From NCBI GenBank assembly GCA_043777675.1, contig JAYWHR010000070.1, positions 25,034 through 89,033 of the forward strand: a DNA stretch of 64,000 nucleotides. The letters run 5' to 3'. Under the pieces are notes generated by a model. That model was not told the origin of the DNA and ran no database searches. It saw nothing but the letters and a program-made list of their open reading frames with translations. Below are positions 34,845 through 43,301 of the stretch, one piece after another. A program made the position numbers and the translations under genes. The stretch comes from JANMDU01 sp043777675 (lineage in GTDB: Bacteria > Pseudomonadota > Gammaproteobacteria > Burkholderiales > Burkholderiaceae_C). Each line of letters opens with the position of its first letter. Within the stretch, counting starts at the first letter, position 1.

Positions 34845-35915
34845 ATGAAAATCGCTATTCTTCCCGGTGACGGCATTGGCACTGAAATCGTTGCTGAGGC
34901 TGTCAAAGTCCTCCAAGCTTTGGATTTGAAATTTGAAATGGAAAGCGCGCTGGTGGGCGGTGCCGCTTACGAAGCGCACGGGCATCCGTTGCCTGAATCT
35001 ACTTTGAAGCTCGCTAAAGAAGCCAATGCGATTTTGTTTGGCGCGGTGGGGGATTGGAAATACGATAAGCTGGATCGCCCCTTGCGCCCTGAGCAAGCGA
35101 TTCTTGGGCTGCGGAAAAATCTTGGCCTGTTTGCCAACTTCCGACCTGCGATTTGCTACGAGCAACTCGTGGATGCTTCGAGCTTGAAGCCTGAGATCAT
35201 CTCTGGCCTAGATATTCTCATCATCCGCGAGCTCACAGGCGATATTTATTTCGGTCAACCGCGTGGTCGCCGCGTCGCCACCGATGGGCATTTCCCGGGT
35301 GCGCAAGAAGCGTTTGACACGATGCGCTATAGCGTGCCCGAGATCGAGCGCATTGCTCATGTGGCCTTTCAAGCCGCTATGAAACGCAACAAAAAAGTCA
35401 CCAGCGTTGATAAAGCCAATGTACTGGAAACTTTCCAATTGTGGAAAGATACCGTCACTGAGGTCGGCAAACAATACCCCGAAGTTAAGCTCGATCACAT
35501 GTATGTAGACAATGCCGCGATGCAACTGGTGAAAGCACCCAAAGCGTTTGATGTGATCGTCACAGGCAATATGTTTGGCGACATTCTGAGCGATGAGGCC
35601 AGCATGCTTACCGGCTCGATTGGCATGCTGCCCTCAGCCAGCTTGAACAGCAGCAACCAAGGCTTGTATGAGCCCAGCCACGGCAGCGCTCCCGATATCG
35701 CTGGCAAAGGCATTGCTAATCCTCTGGCCACGATCCTCAGCGCCGCCATGATGCTGCGCTTCTCGCTCAACCAGCCCGAAGCTGCGCTGCGCATTGAAGA
35801 AGCGGTGAAAAAGGTCCTATCCCAAGGCCTACGCACTGGGGACATCTACAGCACTGGAAATACGAAAGTCAACACCGTGCAAATGGGCGACGCTGTCGTC
35901 AAGGCGCTGGGCTAA
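34845..35915 (+). CDS. leuB: 3-isopropylmalate dehydrogenase
   Basis: The 356-residue NAD-dependent decarboxylating dehydrogenase starts MKIAILPGDGIGTEI. It shows LRKNLGLFANFRPA, LIIRELTGDIYFGQPRG, DKANVLETFQLW, the metal-binding VDNAAMQL and FGDILSDEASML, and EPSHGSAPDIAGKGIANP. It produces 2-oxoisocaproate precursors of leucine. The upstream gap is occupied by the dispersed element, which may affect ribosome access. The gene overlaps the convergent aquaporin gene end by 4 bp. Confidence 0.96.
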   Translation: MKIAILPGDGIGTEIVAEAVKVLQALDLKFEMESALVGGAAYEAHGHPLPESTLKLAKEANAILFGAVGDWKYDKLDRPLRPEQAILGLRKNLGLFANFRPAICYEQLVDASSLKPEIISGLDILIIRELTGDIYFGQPRGRRVATDGHFPGAQEAFDTMRYSVPEIERIAHVAFQAAMKRNKKVTSVDKANVLETFQLWKDTVTEVGKQYPEVKLDHMYVDNAAMQLVKAPKAFDVIVTGNMFGDILSDEASMLTGSIGMLPSASLNSSNQGLYEPSHGSAPDIAGKGIANPLATILSAAMMLRFSLNQPEAALRIEEAVKKVLSQGLRTGDIYSTGNTKVNTVQMGDAVVKALG

Positions 35916-36649
35916 TCCTTGGGCTTCTCGCCGAGCGCATTTGCCAACACCACACCGATTGCCGCCCCTGCGCATTGCGCCACCACAAAGCCCAAAGCAC
36001 TTGCTGGCGCAATCCCTGCAAAGCTGTCACTCAGCATGCGGCCAAATACAGCGGCTGGGTTAGCGAAGCTGGTGCTGGCAGTAAACCAATACGCAGCGCC
36101 GATATAGCAAGCGACTAAGGCGCTGGCCTTGGCATGAACTCCCACTGCGCCGCTGCGGATGATGACGAAAAGCAACCCGCCTGTGGCCACGGCCTCGGCA
36201 ATCCATTGGCTCCATCCCGTGAATTGGCCGGCTGCATTCCAGCCACCTCGCAACTTGGCGCTTGTTTGGAAAATAGTCATATCAAACATCGCATGCGCTA
36301 GCCACGCACCGCATGCCGCGCCAATGAGCTGAGCTGAGATAAAGACGCATGCTATAAATACAGTAGCGTTCCACGCATGTTTTATACCGGCTACATGCCG
36401 ATTTTGATCAAAAAACTGTGCCCAAATCGTCACCAGTGGATTGAAATGCGCTCCACTGATCGGCCCGAGCACTTCAATCAACACATACAGCGCAAACACC
36501 GTGGCTAGCGTGTTGGCCAGCAGCGCCAAGCCCACATTGCCACCCGAGAGACTCTCAGCCATGATGCCTGAGCCGATCACCGCGCAAAGCAGTGCGGCCG
36601 TGCCAATGAATTCTGCGAAAGCTTTTTGCTGCAGCGAAACTACCTTCAT
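35912..36649 (-). CDS. MIP-family aquaporin/arsenite channel (AqpS-like) of the ars cluster
   Basis: The 245-residue channel has six membrane helices and two half-helix motifs: NPL in GAHFNPLVTIW and NPA in FANPAAVFGRM. The first is a variant of the canonical NPA. MIP channels in ars operons (AqpS) let arsenite or methylated arsenicals diffuse out after reduction by ArsC. It overlaps arsC by 4 bp, so it is the last gene of the arsR-arsI-arsC-aqp operon. Residues 86-100 (VAGIKHAWNATVFIA), just after the first half-helix and entering the next membrane segment, are encoded by the dispersed element. Confidence 0.87.
   Translation of the reverse strand: MKVVSLQQKAFAEFIGTAALLCAVIGSGIMAESLSGGNVGLALLANTLATVFALYVLIEVLGPISGAHFNPLVTIWAQFFDQNRHVAGIKHAWNATVFIACVFISAQLIGAACGAWLAHAMFDMTIFQTSAKLRGGWNAAGQFTGWSQWIAEAVATGGLLFVIIRSGAVGVHAKASALVACYIGAAYWFTASTSFANPAAVFGRMLSDSFAGIAPASALGFVVAQCAGAAIGVVLANALGEKPKD
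36351..36394 (-). repeat. Dispersed element, copy 8 (inside the aquaporin gene)
   Basis: Read on the gene's strand: TGTAGCCGGTATAAAACATG, CGTGGAAC, GCTACTGTATTTATAGC. The gene reads it as VAGIKHAWNATVFIA, aligned position for position with LAGVFHAQSAIQSIA of the LytTR gene. Confidence 0.85.
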
Positions 36650-37149
36650 GACTTTGCTAGATCTTTGGCGGTTTCTTGCAAGCTCATCCGTGCCAGCTTC
36701 TCTGCAGGCAAACTCGCCAGCAGTTCCAAGCGACGGCGCATGGCATGCAGGGTTTGGCGGAAGGCTTCGAGCTTTTCGGTATCGCTGCCCTCGCCTGCGC
36801 TGGGGTCAGGGTAGCCCCAGTGCGCAGTGGCAGGCTGGCCTGGCCAATAGGGGCAGACTTCCCCTGCCGCGTTGTCGCAGACGGTAATGATCAAATCCAT
36901 CTTCGGAGCATCGACACCTGCAAATTCGTCCCAATTCTTGCTACGCAGACCTTCGATTTCAAAGCCATGATCGCGCAAAACCTGCAGCCCGAGCGCATTG
37001 GGGCTACCGCCTTCCCTCGGGCTGCTACCTGCGGAGTACGCGATGAAGCGGCCATTGCCGATCTTGTTGAGCAAGACTTCAGCCAAGATGCTGCGGGCGG
37101 AATTGTGGGTGCAGAGGAACAAGACGTTGAGAGGCTTAGCGGTGCTCAT
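36646..37149 (-). CDS. arsC: Arsenate reductase ArsC (low-molecular-weight phosphatase fold)
   Basis: The 167-residue product has the phosphatase-like P-loop VLFLCTHNSARSILAE with its nucleophilic cysteine. It also has ITVCDNAAGEVCPYWPG with the additional redox cysteines and the acidic loop WGYPDPSAGEG. This type reduces arsenate to arsenite with thioredoxin or glutaredoxin. Between it and arsI lies a copy of the dispersed element. It is translationally coupled to the aquaporin gene. Confidence 0.93.
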   Translation of the reverse strand: MSTAKPLNVLFLCTHNSARSILAEVLLNKIGNGRFIAYSAGSSPREGGSPNALGLQVLRDHGFEIEGLRSKNWDEFAGVDAPKMDLIITVCDNAAGEVCPYWPGQPATAHWGYPDPSAGEGSDTEKLEAFRQTLHAMRRRLELLASLPAEKLARMSLQETAKDLAKS

Positions 37150-37180
37150 TTTGTGGTCTTTCTAAGATTAAATTGGCATG

Positions 37181-37226
37181 TAGCCGGCATGGAATATGCG
37201 TAGATTGCTATGAATTAGGTAGTAGC
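37181..37226 (+). repeat. Dispersed element, copy 9 (arsI-arsC intergenic)
   Basis: TAGCCGGCATGGAATATGCG, TAGAT, then TGCTATGAATTAGGTAGTAGC. It is antisense to the ars operon and fills most of the 87-bp gap between the arsI stop and the arsC start. Confidence 0.88.
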
Positions 37227-37236
37227 TAAAATCAAT

Positions 37237-37740
37237 TTAGCAACAGGCTTTGGCGCTGCTTGCAGCTACAACGGGCGCGCACGACGCGGAGGCTGTAGAG
37301 GGTGTAGAAGGCGCGCAGCATGCGCCGCTGGCAGCAGAACTGTCTGGCGTGCTCTCGATGCCATAGGTCGTCGCCTCACCCATCGTGACGAAGCTCTCCC
37401 AAGCAATGCCCTGCGGATCATGCACCCAGCCTTTGTCGCTTTTGGCATAGCAGCAGGTCGTCTCACCCATATCACTCACTGCAAGACCCGCGGATTGCAA
37501 ACTCGCTGTCATCGCATGAAGCTCGGGCGCACTGTCCATCTGAAAGCCCAAGTGATCCAAGCCGGCTTGCCCCACCTTGGCTGCGCGCTCGGAAATCGCA
37601 AAATTAATCATTGGATCATCCAACATCCATTTCGCGTAATCCGTTTTCAGCACCGTGGGCGCTTGGCCAAACAATGTGTTGTAGAACTGTGTGGATTGCT
37701 CGATCGAATCCACCGAGATATGTACATGGAAGCGTTTCAT
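37237..37740 (-). CDS. arsI: ArsI/CadI-family C-As lyase-like metalloprotein
   Basis: The 167-residue protein has a vicinal-oxygen-chelate (glyoxalase-like) domain: MKRFHVHISVDSIEQSTQFY with a metal-binding histidine, DHLGFQM with a second, and the arsenic-binding cysteine pair in GETTCCYAKSDKGW. A cysteine-rich tail follows (GACCAPSTPS, KACC). ArsI enzymes demethylate trivalent organoarsenicals; CadI relatives bind cadmium. The ars context favours arsenic. Confidence 0.87.
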   Translation of the reverse strand: MKRFHVHISVDSIEQSTQFYNTLFGQAPTVLKTDYAKWMLDDPMINFAISERAAKVGQAGLDHLGFQMDSAPELHAMTASLQSAGLAVSDMGETTCCYAKSDKGWVHDPQGIAWESFVTMGEATTYGIESTPDSSAASGACCAPSTPSTASASCAPVVAASSAKACC

Positions 37741-37779
37741 TTTGCTTGTTTCCTTCTTAAATTAGATTAAATCAGCCAA

Positions 37780-37822
37780 TAGCCGGCATAAAATATAGAT
37801 AGTTTGCTATTTATTCAGTAGC
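37780..37822 (+). repeat. Dispersed element, copy 10 (arsR-arsI intergenic)
   Basis: TAGCCGGCATAAAATATAGA, TAGTT, then TGCTATTTATTCAGTAGC. It is antisense to the ars genes and sits in the 112-bp gap between arsR and arsI. Confidence 0.82.
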
Positions 37823-37852
37823 GAATCATCGCGAGATCGTGCTCAGCAGCAC

Positions 37853-38197
37853 TTAGCAGCATCCGCCCTCGGGGTCCGCAGCACAGCAGTTTTCGCTCAA
37901 AAAGCCTAGCAGCGCCGTCATGCGAGAGAAATCAGCGCGATAAATCAAGCTGCGCCCTTGTTGCTCCACCTGCGCGAGCTGCGCATTCACCAACTCTTTC
38001 AAGTGAAATGACAGACTCGAAGCCGGTGTATCTAGCATCGCCGCGAGCACGCCCGGCGTGAGCCCCGCTTGGCCAGCTTGCACCAGCGCGCGAAAGGCGC
38101 GCAACCGCTGCGCCTGCGCCAGCGCCGCCAAGGCTTTGATCGCCTCCGCTTCTGGGAAGCGCACAGCTTTGAGTGGGGGCTTCTTTTTTGTTTCCAT
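37853..38197 (-). CDS. arsR: ArsR-family metalloregulator
   Basis: The start at 38197 (METKKKPPLK) gives 114 residues, a normal ArsR size. A longer frame from 38284 would run through the operator. The winged helix-turn-helix shows ALAALAQAQRLRAFRAL, LTPGVLAAMLDTPASSLSFHLKEL (recognition helix) and LIYRADFSRM. A C-terminal cysteine cluster, ENCCAADPEGGCC, is a plausible As(III)-binding site. No Shine-Dalgarno is visible; the operator palindrome runs directly into the start codon, so the transcript may be leaderless or nearly so. Confidence 0.88.
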   Translation of the reverse strand: METKKKPPLKAVRFPEAEAIKALAALAQAQRLRAFRALVQAGQAGLTPGVLAAMLDTPASSLSFHLKELVNAQLAQVEQQGRSLIYRADFSRMTALLGFLSENCCAADPEGGCC

Positions 38198-38219
38198 ATT
38201 TCTATAATAATAGAAATAT
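38196..38219. promoter_or_regulatory. Perfect palindrome at the arsR start, probable ArsR operator
   Basis: ATATTTCTAT (38196-38205) and ATAGAAATAT (38210-38219) are exact inverted repeats separated by 4 bases. The palindrome touches the arsR start codon. AT-rich imperfect or perfect palindromes at this place are typical ArsR/SmtB binding sites, supporting autorepression of the whole ars operon. Confidence 0.7.
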
Positions 38220-38288
38220 AGAATCTTTGCAAGCGACGCTTGAACACGCCACTCTACGAGCAGACCCTCAAGTGGCCGCGTCACTGAA

Positions 38289-38317
38289 ACGTCATATAAG
38301 TGTCATTTTCCTGACAT
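38289..38317 (+). promoter_or_regulatory. Pho box (three half-sites) upstream of the phosphate-island lipoprotein
   Basis: Half-sites ACGTCAT (38289), GTGTCAT (38300) and CTGACAT (38311) are spaced exactly 11 bp apart with AT-rich 4-base spacers. This matches the PhoB consensus CTGTCAT repeat. They lie 56 bp before the chosen start codon. Confidence 0.8.
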
Positions 38318-38372
38318 GCGATCTGTATCCAATCGTTGTCAAGGGCGCATGTTGCTGCTCGGAGTATTGGAT

Positions 38373-40145
38373 ATGACATTTGATTTGAAATCACCGCTGC
38401 ATCTGCTCTCGCAGCATACCCGCCGCTTAGGCCTAGCGGCTTTAACAGCATCCGCATTTTTACTGACCGCCTGCGGCACAGGCTCTGACGACATTGCAGC
38501 GCCACCTGTAGCCAACGAGCCTACGCCCGCGACCCTGAGCATGGAGAAAATCGCTGGCTACACGCATACAGGCGGTCTGGGAGCAGCAGAGATTTCAGGC
38601 TTTGATCCGCTCAGCCGTCGTTTGTTTGTCGTCAATGGCGCCCAAAGTTCGGTCGATGTACTCAGCTTGGTGAACACAGGCACGGGCACATCAGCCACGC
38701 TGTCCGTCAGCTTAGTGGGCTCTTTAACAACAGCTCAATTCGGCTCAGGTTTAGGCGCTGTGAATAGCGTGGCCGTCTATAAAGGCATCGTAGCGCTTGC
38801 AGTTGAAGCTGCCACCAAAACAGATGCAGGCATCGTCGCCTTCGTTCGCGCGAGCGATTTGACTGTGCTCGGTACACGAACCGTGGGCGCGCTGCCTGAT
38901 ATGCTCACCTTTAGCCCCGATGGCCGCTATCTGCTCGTAGCCAACGAAGGCGAGCCCAATAGCTACGGCCAAGCCAGCTCAGTAGATCCTGAAGGCTCAA
39001 TCAGCGTGATTGAGATCGCTGGCCTTTCGCCCACAGCTTCGAGCTTACAAATGACCGTCACAAGCGCCGGTTTTAGCTCTTTCAATTCTCAAGCTGCGGC
39101 ACTGCGCGCGCAAGGTATCCGTCTGCCCGGCATCGGTGGCACCAGCGTCGCGCAAGATCTTGAGCCAGAATACATCACCATTTCTGAAGACAGCCGCACC
39201 GCGTGGATCAGCTTGCAAGAAAACAATGCCATTGCTGTGCTCGACATCGCCAGCAAAACCATCACCAGCATCCGCGCACTCGGTCTCAAAGATCACAGTC
39301 TGGCTGGCAATGGCTTAGACGTGAGCAACGAAGATGGCGGCTCAAACACCAACACAGGCACGCCCACCATCAAGATCACGAACTACCCGATTAAAGGGAT
39401 GTATATGCCCGATGGCATCACTTCTTTCCGTATCGGCACACGCACTTTTCTGGCCACAGCCAACGAAGGCGACGCACGCGAGTATGTCGGCGTGACCACC
39501 GTGGGCGCAACCACGACTGTCAGCCGCGATGACCCGCGCGTGCGGGATTTCTGCACCAGCGGATTTGACAGCAGCGTCTATGGCACGCTCACATCCACGA
39601 TGGGCTTCGATAGTAATCTCGGGCGCTTGCGCATCGATGCATTCGCAGGCGCCAATCGCACCGGCAAAAACGCCTCTGGCCAGTGTAATGAATTGGTCGC
39701 GTTCGGCGCGCGCTCATTGAGCATTTGGGATGCTGATAATTTCGGCTTGGTTTGGGATTCGGGTGATCAATTCGAGCAACGCACCGCATTGCTCCATCCG
39801 ACGATCACTTTCAACGCCAGCAACGATAACAACACACTTGATGACCGCAGCCCCGCCAAAGGCCCAGAGCCGGAAAGCGTGGTTACTGCCAAATTCGGCA
39901 CAAAAACCTTTGCTTTCGTTGGCTTAGAACGTGTGGGTGGTGTGATGGTGTACGACGTGAGCCACCCCGCCGCGCCCATCTATATCACTTACCTCAACAC
40001 CCGCACCGGCGCGACAGGTGATCGCGGGCCCGAAGGTTTGCTCATCATTAAAGCGGCTGATTCACCCAATGGCAAGCCATTGCTTATCGTCTCCAACGAA
40101 ACCAGCGGCACAACGGCAGTTTTTCAACTGAATTTGCAATACTGA
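38373..40145 (+). CDS. Choice-of-anchor-I type beta-propeller lipoprotein, probable Pho-regulon member
   Basis: The start at 38373 is supported by GGAG 8 bases upstream; a longer in-frame start at 38316 would lie inside the Pho box. The 590-residue product has a lipoprotein signal with lipobox LTAC (Cys34). The mature part resembles YncE-like propellers of the choice-of-anchor I family: LTFSPDGRYLLVANEGEP, LEPEYITISEDSRTAWISLQENNAIAVLDI, FLATANEGDARE and GPEPESVVTAKFGTKTFAFVGLER. Related proteins are often annotated as alkaline phosphatases. The Pho box upstream and phoX downstream point to phosphate scavenging on the outer surface, but catalysis is unproven. Confidence 0.82.
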   Translation: MTFDLKSPLHLLSQHTRRLGLAALTASAFLLTACGTGSDDIAAPPVANEPTPATLSMEKIAGYTHTGGLGAAEISGFDPLSRRLFVVNGAQSSVDVLSLVNTGTGTSATLSVSLVGSLTTAQFGSGLGAVNSVAVYKGIVALAVEAATKTDAGIVAFVRASDLTVLGTRTVGALPDMLTFSPDGRYLLVANEGEPNSYGQASSVDPEGSISVIEIAGLSPTASSLQMTVTSAGFSSFNSQAAALRAQGIRLPGIGGTSVAQDLEPEYITISEDSRTAWISLQENNAIAVLDIASKTITSIRALGLKDHSLAGNGLDVSNEDGGSNTNTGTPTIKITNYPIKGMYMPDGITSFRIGTRTFLATANEGDAREYVGVTTVGATTTVSRDDPRVRDFCTSGFDSSVYGTLTSTMGFDSNLGRLRIDAFAGANRTGKNASGQCNELVAFGARSLSIWDADNFGLVWDSGDQFEQRTALLHPTITFNASNDNNTLDDRSPAKGPEPESVVTAKFGTKTFAFVGLERVGGVMVYDVSHPAAPIYITYLNTRTGATGDRGPEGLLIIKAADSPNGKPLLIVSNETSGTTAVFQLNLQY

Positions 40146-40159
40146 GACAGATCAAACCG

Positions 40160-40193
40160 CATCAATCGAGCCGCTTAGGCGGCTCGATTGATG
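40160..40193 (+). terminator. Strong hairpin, probable terminator after the lipoprotein gene
   Basis: Two 15-base arms ending CGAGCCGC and GCGGCTCG pair perfectly around the loop TTAG, starting 15 bp after the stop codon. The T-run is weak (CTTTAATTTTT begins 8 bases on), so it may be a terminator or an mRNA stabiliser. Confidence 0.65.
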
Positions 40194-40196
40194 TGA

Positions 40197-40236
40197 CTGT
40201 CTTTAATTTTTCATAAAACAGTCACACCAATGACAC
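40197..40236 (+). promoter_or_regulatory. Pho box (four half-sites) upstream of phoX
   Basis: CTGTCTT (40197), TTTTCAT (40208), CAGTCAC (40219) and ATGACAC (40230) repeat at exactly 11-bp steps. Individual half-sites are degenerate, but the period and the position 62 bp before phoX support PhoB binding. Confidence 0.65.
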
Positions 40237-40297
40237 ACCAACACCGCAAGATTGAACTTGTTGTAGATATTGATTAATTCCTTTTCAGGAGAAAAAA

Positions 40298-42229
40298 ATG
40301 GCAAAAGATTACTCACAGATGGAAAATTCCAATTCATCTTCTAACCCCAGCATTCACGATGTATCCGACCCTGCGCGCCGCTTGATCTTGCGCGGTGGTT
40401 TGGGGTTGGCGGCGGGCGGTATTTTTAGTGGTTTGGCAGGCTGTGCTGCGGGAGCTGCCAGCATGGGCGCAGGCAGCGGCCCACTGGTTGGCTTTAAGAG
40501 CGTGCCGGTTTCCGTCAAAGATGGCATCACGGTTCCTGAGGGCTATGGTGCTCAGGTTTTTGCGCCTTGGGGCGATGCTGTTGGGATCGCAGGCAACATG
40601 CCTGCCTTCAAATACGATGCAACGAACACCGCTGTCGAGCAGGAAGCGCAAATTGGCATGCACCACGATGGCATCCACTTCTATCCGCTTGGCCAAAGCG
40701 AGGCTCGCAATAAAAACGGCTTGCTCGTGATGAACCATGAGTACACCGATGATGGCCTGTTGCACAAAGACGGTATGAAAACATGGAGCGCGGAAAAGGT
40801 TAAAAAAGCGCAAGCCGCACACGGCGTGAGCGTCATCGAAGTGCGCGAGACGGCTGGCAACTGGGAAGTGGTGCGCCCTTCGCGCTTTGCCCGCCGCTTC
40901 ACCGGCAACACGCCGATGACGATTGCTGGCCCAGCTGCCGGCCATGCGCTTTTGAAAACAGCAGCCGACGCGGCTGGCACCCGCGTGCTAGGTACGCTGA
41001 ATAATTGTGGCAGTGGTATCACCCCTTGGGGGACGTATCTCACCTGCGAAGAAAACTTCATGGGCTATTTCAGCGGTGGCGACACGCTCTCCGAGCATGA
41101 GCGCCGCTGGGGCATGCGCAAGGCCGGCTGGGGCTATCGCTGGCATGAGCATGATGAGCGCTTTGATGCGGTGAAAAATCCGAATGAAGCTAATCGCTTT
41201 GGCTGGATCGTAGAAATTGATCCGATGGACCCGACCAGCACGCCGATCAAGCGCACGGCCATGGGCCGTGCCGCGCACGAAGGCGCAACGGTTGCCGTGA
41301 CGAAAGATGGCTACGCGGTGGTGTATTCCGGCGAAGATGCCCGCTTTGAGTACATTTACAAATTCGTGAGCGAGCGTAAGATTCGCCCTGCCACAGCCAC
41401 GCAAACTGCCGCCCAAGTCAACCGCAATTTACTCGACGATGGCATTTTGTATGTGGCTAAATTCAACGCCGACGGCACGGGCGAATGGCTGCCACTCATT
41501 CACGGTATTGGCAAGATGACGGCAGCCAACGGCTTCAAAGACCAAGGCGAGGTTGTGATCAAAACACGCCAAGCCTCTGATCTGCTCGGCGCCACTAAGA
41601 TGGATCGCCCCGAGTGGATTGATATTGACAAAGCGGGCTGGGTGTATTGCACGCTCACCAATAATTCAGACCGTGGCGGCGCAAACCGCCCGGCTGTAGA
41701 TGCGATCAACCCGCGTGCGAACAACACGCAAGGCAACATCATTCGCTGGAAAGAAACTGGCGATTTTGATGCCGATACCTTCCGCTGGAATCATTTTGTG
41801 ATGGCGGGCGATCCAAGCCTCACGCGTTCGGATGCCAAAGGCAATGTCAAAGGCGATATGTTCTCTTGTCCCGATGGCTTGTGGACCGATTCGCGCGGTG
41901 TGCTTTGGATTCAAACCGACATGAGCACCTCTGCCATGGGCAAAGGCGATTTGGTGAACATGGGCAACAACATGATGCTGGCGGCCGATGTGAACACTGG
42001 CGAAATCCGCCGCTTCCTCACTGGGCCCAATGGCTGCGAGATCACCGGCGCGACGCAAACACCCGATGGCCGCACGATGTTTATCAACATTCAGCATCCC
42101 GGCGAAAGCCCCAGCGAGAAGAGCGATCCTGATGCAGTGACCAAAATCTCGAGCTGGCCTTTTAACAACCGCCCGCGCTCAGCCACGGTGGCGATACGCC
42201 GTAAAGATGGTGGCGTCGTCGGCACTTAA
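40298..42229 (+). CDS. phoX: PhoX-family alkaline phosphatase, Tat-exported
   Basis: The 643-residue product has a twin-arginine signal (SDPARRLILRGGLGLAAGG, RR at 27-28) as in PhoX, which is folded with its metals before export. Family landmarks include LLVMNHEYTDD, NCGSGITPWGTYLTCEENF, RFGWIVEIDPMD, MGRAAHEGATV, CPDGLWTDSRGVLWIQTD and GPNGCEITG. PhoX enzymes are Ca/Fe-dependent monoesterases induced by phosphate limitation. A good AGGAG precedes the ATG. A four-site Pho box lies upstream and a terminator follows. Confidence 0.9.
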   Translation: MAKDYSQMENSNSSSNPSIHDVSDPARRLILRGGLGLAAGGIFSGLAGCAAGAASMGAGSGPLVGFKSVPVSVKDGITVPEGYGAQVFAPWGDAVGIAGNMPAFKYDATNTAVEQEAQIGMHHDGIHFYPLGQSEARNKNGLLVMNHEYTDDGLLHKDGMKTWSAEKVKKAQAAHGVSVIEVRETAGNWEVVRPSRFARRFTGNTPMTIAGPAAGHALLKTAADAAGTRVLGTLNNCGSGITPWGTYLTCEENFMGYFSGGDTLSEHERRWGMRKAGWGYRWHEHDERFDAVKNPNEANRFGWIVEIDPMDPTSTPIKRTAMGRAAHEGATVAVTKDGYAVVYSGEDARFEYIYKFVSERKIRPATATQTAAQVNRNLLDDGILYVAKFNADGTGEWLPLIHGIGKMTAANGFKDQGEVVIKTRQASDLLGATKMDRPEWIDIDKAGWVYCTLTNNSDRGGANRPAVDAINPRANNTQGNIIRWKETGDFDADTFRWNHFVMAGDPSLTRSDAKGNVKGDMFSCPDGLWTDSRGVLWIQTDMSTSAMGKGDLVNMGNNMMLAADVNTGEIRRFLTGPNGCEITGATQTPDGRTMFINIQHPGESPSEKSDPDAVTKISSWPFNNRPRSATVAIRRKDGGVVGT

Positions 42230-42241
42230 TACATCCTGATC

Positions 42242-42267
42242 AGCCCTCCTCGCGAGGGCTTTTTTTT
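42242..42267 (+). terminator. Rho-independent terminator after phoX
   Basis: Stem AGCCCTC / GAGGGCT with loop CTCGC followed by eight T residues, 12 bp after the phoX stop codon. Confidence 0.92.
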
Positions 42268-42300
42268 AAGCAAAACCAGTCACAACAAAAGGAAACAGCT

Positions 42301-43206
42301 ATGAAAGATATTCCTGTGCCCACGCTTGGCTTTTCTCCCACGACATTTCTACCGCTTTCATTTGCAGATTTTTTTACCAAAATCATGCCTCGCAAGGCAC
42401 TTGAGCAAGCGCAGCCAACTGCCCCTCGTATCGCCGAAGTACCACACTCAGCACCGCAGACCGCGCGTGAAAGCACACCACCCAAACTCCAAGTGTTCTG
42501 GGCTCAGCATTTGGATGAAGTGCGCGAGGCGCAGCGATTGCGCTATGCAATTTTTGCGGGCGAGATGGGCGCAAAGCTCAGCAACAACTTGGCTGGCCAC
42601 GATATAGATCGATTTGATGATTTTTGTGAGCATCTGCTTGTGCGGGATGTTGCCACGGGCCAAGTCGTCGGAACATACCGCTTGCTCACGCCGGTACAAG
42701 CGCAGCGCGCTGGTGGCCTATACACGGAAACCGAGTTCAACATTGATGCACTACATAGCCTCAAGCCGAGCATGGTGGAGCTGGGCAGAAGCTGTGTACA
42801 TGCCGATTACCGCAGCGGCGCAGTCATCATGGCGTTGTGGGGCGCTCTGGCGCAATTTATGCACCGCAACCAGCTCTCTACGATGGTGGGCTGCGCCAGC
42901 ATTCCCATGCTACACCAAGGCCGCATCAGTGGAGATGCAGCAGCGAGCATTTGGCATCAGGTCTCGCAAACCTATCTGGCCGATCCAACGTGGCATGTTT
43001 ATGCGCACACACCGCTGCCTGTGACGCAATTCGATCTAGCGCTTAATGTAGAGCCGCCAGCACTTATCAAAGGTTATCTGCGTTTGGGCGCACGCATCCT
43101 CGGCGCTCCCGCTTGGGATGCTGATTTCAATACCGCTGACTTGCCGATGCTGCTACGTGTGGATGACATGCCAACACGCTACAAAAAACATTTCTTGACA
43201 ACATAA
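42301..43206 (+). CDS. olsB: OlsB-like ornithine acyltransferase (GNAT/hemolysin-type)
   Basis: The 301-residue protein belongs to the Acetyltransf_5 group that includes OlsB: EVREAQRLRYAIFAGEMGA, DIDRFDDFCEHLLVRD, VVGTYRLLTP, TETEFNIDAL, MVELGRSCVHADYRSG and VGCASIPM. OlsB acylates ornithine with a 3-hydroxy fatty acid, the first step to ornithine lipids, which replace phospholipids when phosphate is scarce. An N-terminal extension of about 60 residues precedes the domain. AAAGGA supports the start. Its place between phoX and ppk1 fits phosphate-starvation membrane remodelling. The second enzyme, OlsA, is not in the window. A related acyltransferase role cannot be ruled out. Confidence 0.75.
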   Translation: MKDIPVPTLGFSPTTFLPLSFADFFTKIMPRKALEQAQPTAPRIAEVPHSAPQTARESTPPKLQVFWAQHLDEVREAQRLRYAIFAGEMGAKLSNNLAGHDIDRFDDFCEHLLVRDVATGQVVGTYRLLTPVQAQRAGGLYTETEFNIDALHSLKPSMVELGRSCVHADYRSGAVIMALWGALAQFMHRNQLSTMVGCASIPMLHQGRISGDAAASIWHQVSQTYLADPTWHVYAHTPLPVTQFDLALNVEPPALIKGYLRLGARILGAPAWDADFNTADLPMLLRVDDMPTRYKKHFLTT

Positions 43207-43226
43207 GTTTTGGCAAAGGTATATGT

Positions 43227-43266
43227 CAGTCATCAATCAGTCACTAAACTGTCACATGACTGCTGC
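43227..43266 (+). promoter_or_regulatory. Pho box (four half-sites) upstream of ppk1
   Basis: CAGTCAT (43227), CAGTCAC (43238), CTGTCAC (43249) and CTGCTGC (43260) repeat every 11 bp, the last being weak. The array ends 35 bp before the ppk1 start codon. Confidence 0.8.
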
Positions 43267-43301
43267 ACACTGGCAGCAAACATTTACAAAACGGCTCGGG
43301 C

